Shown: piece after piece, positions 1 to 7,339 of the stretch
How the letters are laid out: the number at the start of each line of letters is the position of its first letter
Numbering within the stretch: position 1 is the first letter of the stretch
Assembly: GCA_043718985.1 (NCBI GenBank)
Contig: JAYSUQ010000108.1
Span: forward strand, 1-14,292
From: UBA4416 sp043718985
Lineage (GTDB): Bacteria > Bacteroidota > Bacteroidia > B-17B0 > Aurantibacillaceae
Direction: 5' to 3'
Length of the DNA stretch: 14,292 nucleotides
Notes under the pieces: generated by a model
What the model was told of the DNA's origin: nothing
Seen by the model: only the letters and a program-made list of their open reading frames with translations
Databases searched by the model: none
Program-made: the position numbers and the translations under genes

Positions 1-96
1 AACCACCAAAACAGCTAATGAACTTAAAATCTTCGCCAGCAAAATCAATGGTCAATTTGCATCGGAATCAGGTGGTCAATTTAATCGGAATATGCA
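1..96. mobile_element. Terminus of a probable IS21-family insertion sequence (partial)
   Basis: Two direct copies of a roughly 20-base unit, TGGTCAATTT(G)CATCGGAAT at 49-68 and TGGTCAATTTAATCGGAAT at 73-91, lie 24 bases apart and are followed by TATGCA ending near 96. Repeated TGGTCAATTT..CGGAAT units finishing in a terminal CA are typical of the multi-repeat ends of IS21-family (istA/istB) elements in Bacteroidota, recalled from general knowledge. Bases 1-48 would then be internal IS sequence. No transposase reading frame can be recognised in so short a piece, so which end this is, and whether the element is intact, cannot be told. The outer boundary at 96 is inferred from the TGCA end. Confidence 0.5.
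49..91. repeat. Tandem pair of TGGTCAATTT..CGGAAT repeats
   Basis: Copy one spans 49-68 and copy two 73-91. They share TGGTCAATTT exactly, then ATCGGAAT after a one- or two-base difference. The 24-base period suggests transposase binding sites of an IS end. The repeat itself is directly visible; the role is inferred. Confidence 0.7.
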
Positions 97-196
97 GCAC
101 AACATACATTTTATTTGAGGTTTAATTGTTTCTTAAATATTTTCATTATCCTTTTTTACAAAAAAATGTTACAATAACTGATATTACTGATGTTTT
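97..196. other. Spacer between IS end and MBOAT gene
   Basis: This AT-rich stretch contains no supportable gene. A short imperfect tandem repeat, ATAACTGAT/ATTACTGAT at 174-191, lies just downstream of the minus-strand MBOAT stop codon. No convincing GC-stem terminator is visible for the minus-strand operon. Confidence 0.5.
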
Positions 197-1861
197 TTAA
201 AACTGAAAATAAATAAATGGCTGCATGTTACCACTTATTAATTGGTAAATACAAAGCACGCTTATCACTGTAACAGCACTCATTATTGGCAATGGCAGCT
301 CGGCAAATCCCAATCGGTATTTTTCCTTAACTCTTTCGGGTATCCAATGTATTAAATAACCAATAGCTATAACCATAAACACAATCCAATATCCTTTTAT
401 AATGCCAAAGGTTAATGCAAATCCTAAATGATTTTGAACACGATCAAAAAGTGTAATAACGGTATCGAGGTTACTGCTTCTAAAAAAAATACGAGTAAAA
501 CTAATAAAAGAAAGTGTTATAAATACAGTTAAAGCTTTTACCCAAAATGAATTGTTATTTTTAAATGGTGATATGCTTAGCCAAAGTTTATGTACTATTA
601 ACCCCACACCATTTAAACCACCCCAAATTATAAATAGCCACGAACTACCGTGCCAAAAGCCACCTAACAGCATTGTAATTAATAAATTAATGTTTGTATT
701 AATACTCTGTTTAATTTTTGGGAAAAAATAAATCAACACTAAAACAACAATTGCTAAAAACAAAAACAGTAACAATAAAAATAGCTTGCCGGTTAATAGC
801 ACCATTACAAGTGCTAAAAAACTAATGCAAATATAAGAACCTACCGAGCCAGCTTTGTTGCCACCTAATGGTATGTACAAATAATCTTTTAACCAGGTTG
901 ATAGAGATATGTGCCAACGTTGCCAAAACTCACTCACGTTTTGTGCCTTGTAAGGCGATTTAAAATTTGTTTTTAAACGGTAACCTAATAGTAGTGCAAT
1001 GCCAATTGCAATATCGGTATAGCCACTAAAATCGGCATATATTTGAAGTGAGTAGCCGAAAATTCCAAAAATAGTTTCTACACCCGAGTAATAGGTGGGA
1101 CTATCAAAAATACGATCTATATAATTTACAGCAATATAATCGGCCATAGTTTTTTTTGTTAACCCATTTAATATCCAAAACACTGCAAATCCAAATTCTT
1201 TGCGGGTTAAATTATAGGGCTGATAAATTTGATGTAAAAACTCGTTGGCTTTTACAATTGGGCCCGCAACTAAATGAGGAAAAAAACAAACAAAAAAACC
1301 ATAATCAAAAACAGATTTAACAGGTTCAATTTTTTTGCGATACATATCAATTGTATATGATATTGACTGAAAGGTAAAAAAAGAAATGCCAACAGGTAAA
1401 ACTAATTTATCTATAGGGTCTTTAGTATTAAATGCGGTGTTGGTAAATTCCGAAAAATAATTAAAAAAATGAATGTCTGCATTAGCAATTTGATTTGCAC
1501 TTTCTACAAAAAAATAAGCGTATTTAAAATAGCATAATAATCCTAAATTTAAAATCATACTTATCGTTAAGTACATATTTTTTTTATAGGTTGAATTGGT
1601 TTTATAAATTAACTTACCCCAATTATAATCACTAATAATTGTAAAAATTAATAGCACTAAAAAAACGCCACTTGTTTTGTAATAAAAAAATAAGCTAACT
1701 GCCAATAAAAAAAAGGTACGTAATGTGTTTTTTTTATAAACCAACAAATACACTAAAAGTACCAACGTAAAAAATCCCCAAAAATATAATTGAGTAAATA
1801 TAATAGGTTCGCCTTTTGTAAAAAGTAAATAAGATGTTATATGTTGCAATATGTTATCCAT
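197..1861 (-). CDS. MBOAT-family membrane O-acyltransferase (AlgI-like)
   Basis: This is a 554-residue polytopic inner-membrane protein, predicted to move an acyl group (usually acetyl) from a cytoplasmic donor toward an envelope polysaccharide. Visible family motifs, in order, are PVGISFFTFQ (156-165), FPHLVAGPIV (194-203), ADFSGYTDIAIG (276-287), WQRWHISLSTWLKDYLYIPL (313-332) with His317, and GGFWHG (400-405) with the expected catalytic His404. It starts at ATG 1861 and ends in TAA. It is the last gene of a minus-strand cassette, 18 bases after the preceding SGNH gene, which fits the AlgI/AlgJ or PatA/PatB partnership of an MBOAT with SGNH proteins. One oddity is about 64 residues between PLGGN and GGFWHG, including a very hydrophobic stretch (about 344-380), where AlgI-type proteins usually have about 20. 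The acylated polymer is unknown. Confidence 0.93.
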   Translation of the reverse strand: MDNILQHITSYLLFTKGEPIIFTQLYFWGFFTLVLLVYLLVYKKNTLRTFFLLAVSLFFYYKTSGVFLVLLIFTIISDYNWGKLIYKTNSTYKKNMYLTISMILNLGLLCYFKYAYFFVESANQIANADIHFFNYFSEFTNTAFNTKDPIDKLVLPVGISFFTFQSISYTIDMYRKKIEPVKSVFDYGFFVCFFPHLVAGPIVKANEFLHQIYQPYNLTRKEFGFAVFWILNGLTKKTMADYIAVNYIDRIFDSPTYYSGVETIFGIFGYSLQIYADFSGYTDIAIGIALLLGYRLKTNFKSPYKAQNVSEFWQRWHISLSTWLKDYLYIPLGGNKAGSVGSYICISFLALVMVLLTGKLFLLLLFLFLAIVVLVLIYFFPKIKQSINTNINLLITMLLGGFWHGSSWLFIIWGGLNGVGLIVHKLWLSISPFKNNNSFWVKALTVFITLSFISFTRIFFRSSNLDTVITLFDRVQNHLGFALTFGIIKGYWIVFMVIAIGYLIHWIPERVKEKYRLGFAELPLPIMSAVTVISVLCIYQLISGNMQPFIYFQF

Positions 1862-1879
1862 TTTTTAACATAACGTTAT

Positions 1880-3133
1880 TTACTTACTGTTGTAATTATA
1901 GCTACGCTCAATAGCATCAAACATTAATGTTGATAGTATGTTGTAGCCTTTGCCATTAAAATGTACTTTATCTTTATTAGCTAAGCCAACCTTGTACCAT
2001 TTATAAATGCTTTTATAACCACCCATAACCGCATACACATCATAAACTGCCGCATTGTGTTTATCTAACAGTTCAAAAATGGCTTGTTGCGCTATAACGG
2101 TTCGCTTGTTAGGTATTTTACGGCGAATGTAATTATCGGTAGTAGTAGTAAATAAAATCGCAACGTTTGGCGTTACTAATTTTATCATCGAAATTAAACT
2201 ATCGTAGTTTGCTTTAAAAGTTCCTTTATTAAAATTAGCGCCTTGCGTATCATTAACGCCTAACGAAAAAATAACCAAATCGGGCGGTAATGTTTTTAGC
2301 TCGCTTACAAAATTAGAACACCGTAAAAACGAATTGCTACTAGCGCCATTAACTCCCATAGATGCATAATAAATACCTGCGTTTGAGCTTTCAATGCTAA
2401 AGCCTCTAAGCATAAAATTTTCAGTTGTCGAATCTTTTTTTATCAATGTAAAGTTAATTGAGTCTATGTTGTTTTCAAATACAAATTCGCTGTAACCTTT
2501 TTCTTTAAAATCTTTTTTAATAAAATGATATGTTGTTTGAGGGCTTAATCCAAATTCAAAACTTGCATTAAAATTATGATACACCCTAACCGAATTAAAA
2601 TTTTTGTGATGAGTGTTAGTGTTTAGTTTAAAACCAAATGTATTTGCGCTGTCGTTTGTAATTACAGCCATCCCTGCCATCCCTAGGTCTTCGCACATTT
2701 CTTTATTTAAAGCGCAGCGGCAACGTTGCCAGTTACCATTTGTAAACGATGAATAAAAGTGTGGGCTGTTAGTTTTGGCAATTTTAAAAGGAAAAACAAA
2801 CAAGCCTCCACCTGTTGTTTTACTCAATTTTTGAAAACCATTTATTAATGTTTCGCTCCAAAAACCAGCTTGTATGTGAGAGCCTCCAAAGTGTGCGATT
2901 GTAACTTTATTACGCTCACCCGTTTTTAACCCCTCAATTTTTTTATAAAAATTTAGAAACGCACTACTGTCTTTGCTAAAATACAATTTATTTTTTTCAA
3001 TATTTATAAACGATGGAACCTGTGCAAATAATGATGAACTGTAAACAATGGTTGCAAAAATAATAAGTTTAAAAAAACTATTGTTTTTATTTTTAATCTT
3101 ATTTAATAATCTAGATACTTTTACTTTACACAC
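1880..3133 (-). CDS. Secreted SGNH/GDSL hydrolase-like protein, probable acyl-transfer partner of the MBOAT
   Basis: This 417-residue protein has a basic N-terminus and a hydrophobic segment (about 21-37) ending SSSLFA, which resembles a signal peptide or anchor. SGNH blocks are visible: block I FGGSHIQAG with Ser85, block II MGVNGASS (259-266), block III SLGVND with Asn294, and block V DKVHF with Asp388 and His391. Block I reads GGS instead of GDS; the nucleophile Ser and the Asp/His pair are kept. The only plausible start is GTG at 3133: an in-frame TAA lies two codons upstream and no ATG occurs before the signal segment. It is 7 bases downstream of the next SGNH gene and 18 bases upstream of the MBOAT gene, so the three are very likely one transcript. 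Candidate roles are polymer acetyl transfer or esterase activity in the periplasm; the substrate is unknown. Confidence 0.88.
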   Translation of the reverse strand: MCKVKVSRLLNKIKNKNNSFFKLIIFATIVYSSSLFAQVPSFINIEKNKLYFSKDSSAFLNFYKKIEGLKTGERNKVTIAHFGGSHIQAGFWSETLINGFQKLSKTTGGGLFVFPFKIAKTNSPHFYSSFTNGNWQRCRCALNKEMCEDLGMAGMAVITNDSANTFGFKLNTNTHHKNFNSVRVYHNFNASFEFGLSPQTTYHFIKKDFKEKGYSEFVFENNIDSINFTLIKKDSTTENFMLRGFSIESSNAGIYYASMGVNGASSNSFLRCSNFVSELKTLPPDLVIFSLGVNDTQGANFNKGTFKANYDSLISMIKLVTPNVAILFTTTTDNYIRRKIPNKRTVIAQQAIFELLDKHNAAVYDVYAVMGGYKSIYKWYKVGLANKDKVHFNGKGYNILSTLMFDAIERSYNYNSK

Positions 3134-3140
3134 AGTTTAA

Positions 3141-4592
3141 TTATAATTTTAATTTGTAAGCATTATAATCGTTAATTAAAGAGCTGTATAAAAGCACTGC
3201 AATTTTGCGTGCGCCACCCGAACTAAAATGTATGTAATCTTTTGCGGCTACACCCTGTTCAACCCACGATAACATACTGTTGTAGCCACCCATGCAATCA
3301 TACATGTCAAAAAAAGCACAGTCTGTATCAAAGGCCGATTTTTTAATTGCATCTCTCAAGTTTTCAAGCTGTGGATGTGTTTGGTAATCGGCACCTATTT
3401 TCACACTCATATCGGCTGGTCCAATAATTAAAATAGAAGCTTGTGGCGCTAATTTTTTAATTGTGTTAATTTGAGATTTTAACCAATAGCCATAGCTAAC
3501 CGCATCTGCATCGGTTTTAATTGCAGGTAACGCATTACCACCAAATTGTAGTATAATTAATTTAGTGTTTAAATAATCGTAAAATGTTTTTAATTGGTTA
3601 AAATTAATTTGATTAAAAAACGTACCCGAACTACCTCTTAACCCCATATTATCAAGCATTATCCCTTTTTCACCTTCAAGCGATGCGGCATAAAAATCGG
3701 GGCTATCTTTACCCTTAAATTTAAATTCGTGCAACAACGCAGGTTGATTTAAGTTGTACTCTTTAATGTTAAATGTACCACCCGCTGTTAACGAATCGGC
3801 ATTATTAAAAGTGCCATTTTCGTAAAATTCGGCGTAAGTTTTTGTTTGAGCTCCGCCATAAAATAATTTTAATTTTTTAAATGCTGCTGCTTTAGCCCCA
3901 CCATTTTTTGTTGTAACAATTTTTATCCAAGCTTCTTTGTAGGGTGTTGTATCGCTAACAATGTTTGGCAATTTAAACCGTGTAATGTGAGCCAATAATC
4001 CAAAATTAGAGTGTTTAATTCGTTTATCTTTTCCGGCAAACACGCCGTATCTATCCCACGTATCGCTCCAACTCATTTTATTTACAACACTTGGGGCAAC
4101 TGGCATAAATGATACCATACCTGGGCCTTGACCCCCAAACTGTGTTTGTAATTTTAACCGTAGGTAATCACTAAACCTGTCGCCTTCAATTTGCGAATCG
4201 CCATAGTGCAATATCCGAATACTTTTATCTTGATCATTTAAATTGACTAATGCACTAAAAAAATTAGACATCGCACTTTTTGTAGCATTTTTATACTGAA
4301 TGTTTGTAATTAATTTTACAATACTATCCTTTACTTTAACATCTGATTGCGCTTTTGCATTAACAATAGTATTGTTTTCAATTGCTCTATCTTCTGCATC
4401 TGATAAAGCAATAATTTTAGAAATATCGGTTTTTGGTTTAACCTTAGTTTTAAAAAGCGAATTGTAGGTAGGAAAGTTTAACGTAATTTTTGGTGTTACT
4501 GCAATTCCTTTTTCAGGAAAAACAAAACTAATTGCACCTAGCATAAAAAAAGTAAATGCTAAAAATAATAAAGTATGAAGTGGTTTGTGCAT
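3141..4592 (-). CDS. Membrane-anchored SGNH hydrolase-like protein (AlgJ/PatB-type role)
   Basis: This is the first gene of the cassette. With ATG at 4592 it encodes 483 residues; an in-frame TTG at 4640 would add 16 basic residues. I prefer the ATG because it puts a short charged tip (MHKP) directly before a hydrophobic segment of about 22 residues, a good signal anchor. Numbered from the TTG, the SGNH blocks are HYGDSQIEGDRFSDYL (145-160, Ser149), MGLRGSSG (332-339), QFGGN (365-369, Asn369) and KDYIHF (467-472, Asp468, His471), so the catalytic set is complete. About 100 low-complexity linker residues separate the anchor from the catalytic domain. Neighbouring MBOAT and SGNH genes suggest it receives acyl groups from the MBOAT and places them on an envelope polysaccharide, or removes them. 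Confidence 0.87.
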   Translation of the reverse strand: MHKPLHTLLFLAFTFFMLGAISFVFPEKGIAVTPKITLNFPTYNSLFKTKVKPKTDISKIIALSDAEDRAIENNTIVNAKAQSDVKVKDSIVKLITNIQYKNATKSAMSNFFSALVNLNDQDKSIRILHYGDSQIEGDRFSDYLRLKLQTQFGGQGPGMVSFMPVAPSVVNKMSWSDTWDRYGVFAGKDKRIKHSNFGLLAHITRFKLPNIVSDTTPYKEAWIKIVTTKNGGAKAAAFKKLKLFYGGAQTKTYAEFYENGTFNNADSLTAGGTFNIKEYNLNQPALLHEFKFKGKDSPDFYAASLEGEKGIMLDNMGLRGSSGTFFNQINFNQLKTFYDYLNTKLIILQFGGNALPAIKTDADAVSYGYWLKSQINTIKKLAPQASILIIGPADMSVKIGADYQTHPQLENLRDAIKKSAFDTDCAFFDMYDCMGGYNSMLSWVEQGVAAKDYIHFSSGGARKIAVLLYSSLINDYNAYKLKL

Positions 4593-4681
4593 TTTAGGCA
4601 ATTTGCAAAAAACTTTTACTCTTAATTTAAAGCGAGCCAATTAGTTTTTCACAATGTAATGTATATAGTGTTTTTTTGAAA

Positions 4682-4727
4682 TTTTGATTAAAAAAAACAA
4701 TACCTAACAACTGTTTTTTTATCAAAA
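4682..4727. repeat. Imperfect AT-rich inverted repeat in the divergent SGNH/tig intergenic region
   Basis: The left arm TTTTGATTAAAAAAAACA (4682-4699) and right arm TGTTTTTTTATCAAAA (4712-4727) pair with two one-base bulges around a 12-base loop. The repeat lies between the divergent cassette and tig starts and could be an operator or simply A/T-tract structure. A TAAATTAG sequence at 4734-4741, one mismatch from TAnnTTTG, is a weak candidate -7 box for tig. Confidence 0.35.
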
Positions 4728-4773
4728 ATGTTGTAAATTAGCCATCCTTATACTAATTATTAAGCTAAAAAAA

Positions 4774-6114
4774 ATGAATATTACTAAAAAAGACATTAAC
4801 GCGTTAAACGCAGAGTTAAGTATAACTGTAGCTGCAACCGATTACGAAGTAAAAGTTGAAAATGCTATAAAAAACGTGCAAAAAAAAGCAAGTATGCCTG
4901 GTTTCAGAGCTGGAAAAGTGCCTGTTGGTTTAATTAAAAAGCAACACGGTAAATCTATTTTAGTTGATGAAGTAAATAAAATTTTAAACGAAAATTTATA
5001 CAAATACATTAACGAAAATAAATTAGAAATTTTAGGAAATCCTATCCCTAAAGAAAACAGCACTATTGATTTTGACAATCAAACAGAGTGGACATTTAAC
5101 TACGATTTAGGATTAAGTCCTCAGTTTGATGTAAAATTAGATAACACGCATTCGTTTGTTTATAACACAGTTAAAATTGATGATGAGTTAATTGAAAAAT
5201 ATTTGAAAGACGTAAAACGTAACTATGGCAAGCCATCTAACCCCGAGGTATCAACTTTAACCGATGTTTTGTATATTGATATAGTTGAATTAGATGAAGA
5301 AAATAACATTGTTGCTGGCGGCGTATTTAAATCTACAAGCATTGGCATTGATCGTTTAAAAAACACTGCTGCGCAAGCAAAATTAACTGGTGTAAAAATA
5401 GATGACAAAATTATTATAAGCGCAAATGAGTTGTACGATTCGGCTGTTGATAAATCTATATCGTTAGGTATTGATAAAGAAATTGCCGAAACTTTTACTG
5501 CTAATTTACAATTAACGGTTCGCAACATTGCTCGTATGGAAGACGCCGAACTAAACCAAGAATTATTTGATAAGTTATATGGAGCAGGTAACATTACAAC
5601 GTTAGATGCATTTAAAGAAAAAATTAAAGGCGAATTGGTATTAATGTTTGCGCAAGATACCGATCGTAAATTTTTTGAAACAGTTGAAACAACTTTAATT
5701 GAAAAATTAAACATACAATTGCCTGATGATTTTTTGAAAAGATGGTTATTAGCAGTTAACGAAAAACCAATTTCTAAAGAGCAACTAGAGCAAGAATACC
5801 CTTCGTATGCAAAATCCATGCAATGGAAATTAATTGAAAATAAAATAATTAAAAATAACAACATTGCCGTTACAATTGATGAGGCTAAAGATGAAGCAAG
5901 TAATTATGTTCGTTCTCAATTTGCTCGCTACGGGCAAGCTCCCGAAGAAACTGAAGTTGCAAAAATTGTTGATGGTATTTTAGCAAAAGAACAAGAGGCT
6001 CAAAAAATATTTGAAGGCTTATACAGCAAAAAAGTATTAGATGTTTTAAAAACAAATTGCACTTTAGAAACTAAAGAAATTAGCTACAACGAATTTTTTG
6101 GAGTTAGTAATTAA
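4774..6114 (+). CDS. tig: Trigger factor, ribosome-associated chaperone
   Basis: Trigger factor binds the ribosome at the nascent-chain exit and shields new polypeptides. The 446-residue length fits the family. The ribosome-binding signature GFRAGKVP is at 43-50 within the N-terminal domain (1 to about 115). The middle region (about 150-250) sits where other trigger factors have an FKBP-type prolyl isomerase, but I do not see a recognisable FKBP active-site pattern, so isomerase activity is doubtful. The C-terminal part (about 260-440) is charged and helical, as expected for the chaperone arms. It starts at ATG 4774 after an A-rich tract. It appears monocistronic: a terminator follows 23 bases after the stop, and clpP/clpX, often adjacent in other bacteria, are absent here. 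Confidence 0.95.
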   Translation: MNITKKDINALNAELSITVAATDYEVKVENAIKNVQKKASMPGFRAGKVPVGLIKKQHGKSILVDEVNKILNENLYKYINENKLEILGNPIPKENSTIDFDNQTEWTFNYDLGLSPQFDVKLDNTHSFVYNTVKIDDELIEKYLKDVKRNYGKPSNPEVSTLTDVLYIDIVELDEENNIVAGGVFKSTSIGIDRLKNTAAQAKLTGVKIDDKIIISANELYDSAVDKSISLGIDKEIAETFTANLQLTVRNIARMEDAELNQELFDKLYGAGNITTLDAFKEKIKGELVLMFAQDTDRKFFETVETTLIEKLNIQLPDDFLKRWLLAVNEKPISKEQLEQEYPSYAKSMQWKLIENKIIKNNNIAVTIDEAKDEASNYVRSQFARYGQAPEETEVAKIVDGILAKEQEAQKIFEGLYSKKVLDVLKTNCTLETKEISYNEFFGVSN

Positions 6115-6136
6115 TTTTAAATTCACATTACCATTT

Positions 6137-6168
6137 AAACCATTCGTAATTAAAACGAATGGTTTTTT
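6137..6168 (+). terminator. Rho-independent terminator of tig
   Basis: A 10-base-pair stem, AAACCATTCG (6137-6146) with CGAATGGTTT (6156-6165), closes a 9-base loop. It ends in a run of six T (6163-6168) and lies 23 bases after the tig stop codon. Confidence 0.85.
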
Positions 6169-6259
6169 GTTTTATAAAACCCTGCTATTACTAATTAAAT
6201 AGTTTAATTTAATAACGGCATAATACCATTAGCTTTTATAAATTAGTTTAACGTTAGAG

Positions 6260-6321
6260 TTGTCTTTTCGGGCGTAGTCGGGAACTAAAATAAAACACCT
6301 CGACTACGCTCGATGGGACAA
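6260..6321. repeat. REP-like imperfect hairpin with CGACTACGC core
   Basis: The left arm (6260-6282) begins TTGTCTTTTCGGGCGTAGTCG. The reverse complement of the right arm (6299-6321) begins TTGTCCCATCGAGCGTAGTCG. The two arms match at most positions over about 21 bases around a roughly 16-base loop. It is markedly GC-richer than its surroundings. TTAGA flanks it at 6254-6258 and 6322-6326, one base off the left arm. CGACTACGCTCG-type hairpins recur as dispersed intergenic repeats in many Bacteroidota genomes, from general knowledge. Copy number cannot be checked from one window. Confidence 0.65.
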
Positions 6322-6418
6322 TTAGACTGTATAATATTAGCTAATCGTATAACTTAAAAAAATTCCCTACAAACACACAACTGTTAATTAGTATTTTTTT
6401 AATTTTTAATTTTCAATT

Positions 6419-7330
6419 GTGTTTAAACGTATTTTTAGTATTGAAATATTAAATAAAACTGTGAGCAATAAAACAACATCTCAAAAACTTAAAACATCAT
6501 CAGTTACTGTTATTATTAGCTTAGCGCTAGTGTTGTTTATGTTGGGTTTGTTAGGGTTAATAATTATTAATGCCAATAAATTATCAACTCATATTAAAGA
6601 AAACATTGGATTTCAAATTGTTTTAAAAGATACAACATCGCAAGCCGAACTAGATAATTTGCGCCAAGAGTTAAGTTCATCTGTTTATAGCAAAGAGGTT
6701 AATTATATTAGTAAGGCCGATGCTGCAAAAAAATTACAACACGATTTGGGCGAAGATTTTGTTGCTTTTTTAGGATACAACCCACTTTTATCGGCACTTG
6801 ATGTAAAGTTAAATTCGGATTACGCTAACGTGGATAGCCTTGCAAATTTCGAAAAACAGATTTTGCAAAAACATTTTGTTAAAGAGGTTATCTATCATAA
6901 AGACATGATAAAGCAAGTAAACAGTAACGCAAAAATTATAAGTTTATATATTTTAATTTTTAGTAGTTTACTATTAATTGTTGCCATTGCATTAATTAAT
7001 AATACCATTCGTTTATCAATTTATGCTAAACGGTTTTTAATACGTACTATGTATTTAGTTGGCGCTACACAAAGTTTTATTTGCAAGCCCTTTATTTTTA
7101 AAGGAATACAACAAGGCATTGTTGCAGGAGTTTTAGCCGGATTTTTATTGGCAGCATTTTTAGCATTAAGCACACGCTACATACCCGATTTGTTGCAATT
7201 ACAAGACCCTAACTTATTAGTAATTTTATTTAGCGGTATTGTACTACTTGGTGTAATTATATCGGGTTTAAGTGCAACGCTATCTGTTAGGCGTTATTTA
7301 AAATTAAAAACCGACGATTTATATTTGTAA
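6419..7330 (+). CDS. ftsX: Cell-division ABC transporter permease FtsX
   Basis: FtsX pairs with the ATPase FtsE at the divisome and, in known systems, controls peptidoglycan hydrolases in the periplasm. The 303-residue protein has the family layout: cytoplasmic N-terminus, TM1 (about 29-51), an extracytoplasmic domain (about 52-170, containing KADAAKKLQHDLGEDFVAFL and GYNPLLSALDV), then TM2 (about 173-194), TM3 (about 228-252) and TM4 (about 265-288). The cytoplasmic loop IRLSIYAKRFLIRTMYLVGA after TM2 is highly characteristic. The start is GTG at 6419; no ATG occurs in frame before TM1. ftsE is not in the window. The gene is followed 9 bases later by a convergent aminotransferase, so it is not part of a longer plus-strand operon. 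Confidence 0.94.
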   Translation: MFKRIFSIEILNKTVSNKTTSQKLKTSSVTVIISLALVLFMLGLLGLIIINANKLSTHIKENIGFQIVLKDTTSQAELDNLRQELSSSVYSKEVNYISKADAAKKLQHDLGEDFVAFLGYNPLLSALDVKLNSDYANVDSLANFEKQILQKHFVKEVIYHKDMIKQVNSNAKIISLYILIFSSLLLIVAIALINNTIRLSIYAKRFLIRTMYLVGATQSFICKPFIFKGIQQGIVAGVLAGFLLAAFLALSTRYIPDLLQLQDPNLLVILFSGIVLLGVIISGLSATLSVRRYLKLKTDDLYL

Positions 7331-7339
7331 TAGTTTACT

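Larger units (their letters stand above)
6115..6418. other. 304-base intergenic region between tig and ftsX
   Basis: It holds the tig terminator (6137-6168) and the REP-like hairpin (6260-6321). The rest (6169-6259 and 6322-6418) is AT-rich with no supportable small ORF or RNA. The ftsX promoter should lie in 6322-6418, but no clear TAnnTTTG box is visible there. Confidence 0.6.

Noticed and set aside
2..118. Open frame through the repeats at the left edge (translates GGQFNRN-like residues)
   Set aside because: The frame is open by chance across the IS-like terminal repeats and shows no domain; the repeat structure explains the sequence better.
174..191. ATAACTGAT/ATTACTGAT tandem repeat as a regulatory element
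   Set aside because: Only two nine-base copies with a mismatch, in AT-rich DNA downstream of a stop codon; chance is a sufficient explanation.
1870..1879. ATAACGTTAT palindrome between the SGNH and MBOAT genes
   Set aside because: Ten bases inside an 18-base intra-operon gap, with no promoter around it; too short to call.
4682..4727. Fnr box formed by TTGAT and ATCAA upstream of tig
   Set aside because: The half-sites are 34 bases apart rather than 4, so they do not form a Crp/Fnr operator.
5223..5864. 213-codon minus-strand open frame within tig
   Set aside because: It lies wholly inside a well-supported trigger factor gene on the other strand, and its translation is a Ser/Asn/Ile-rich shadow with no family motif.
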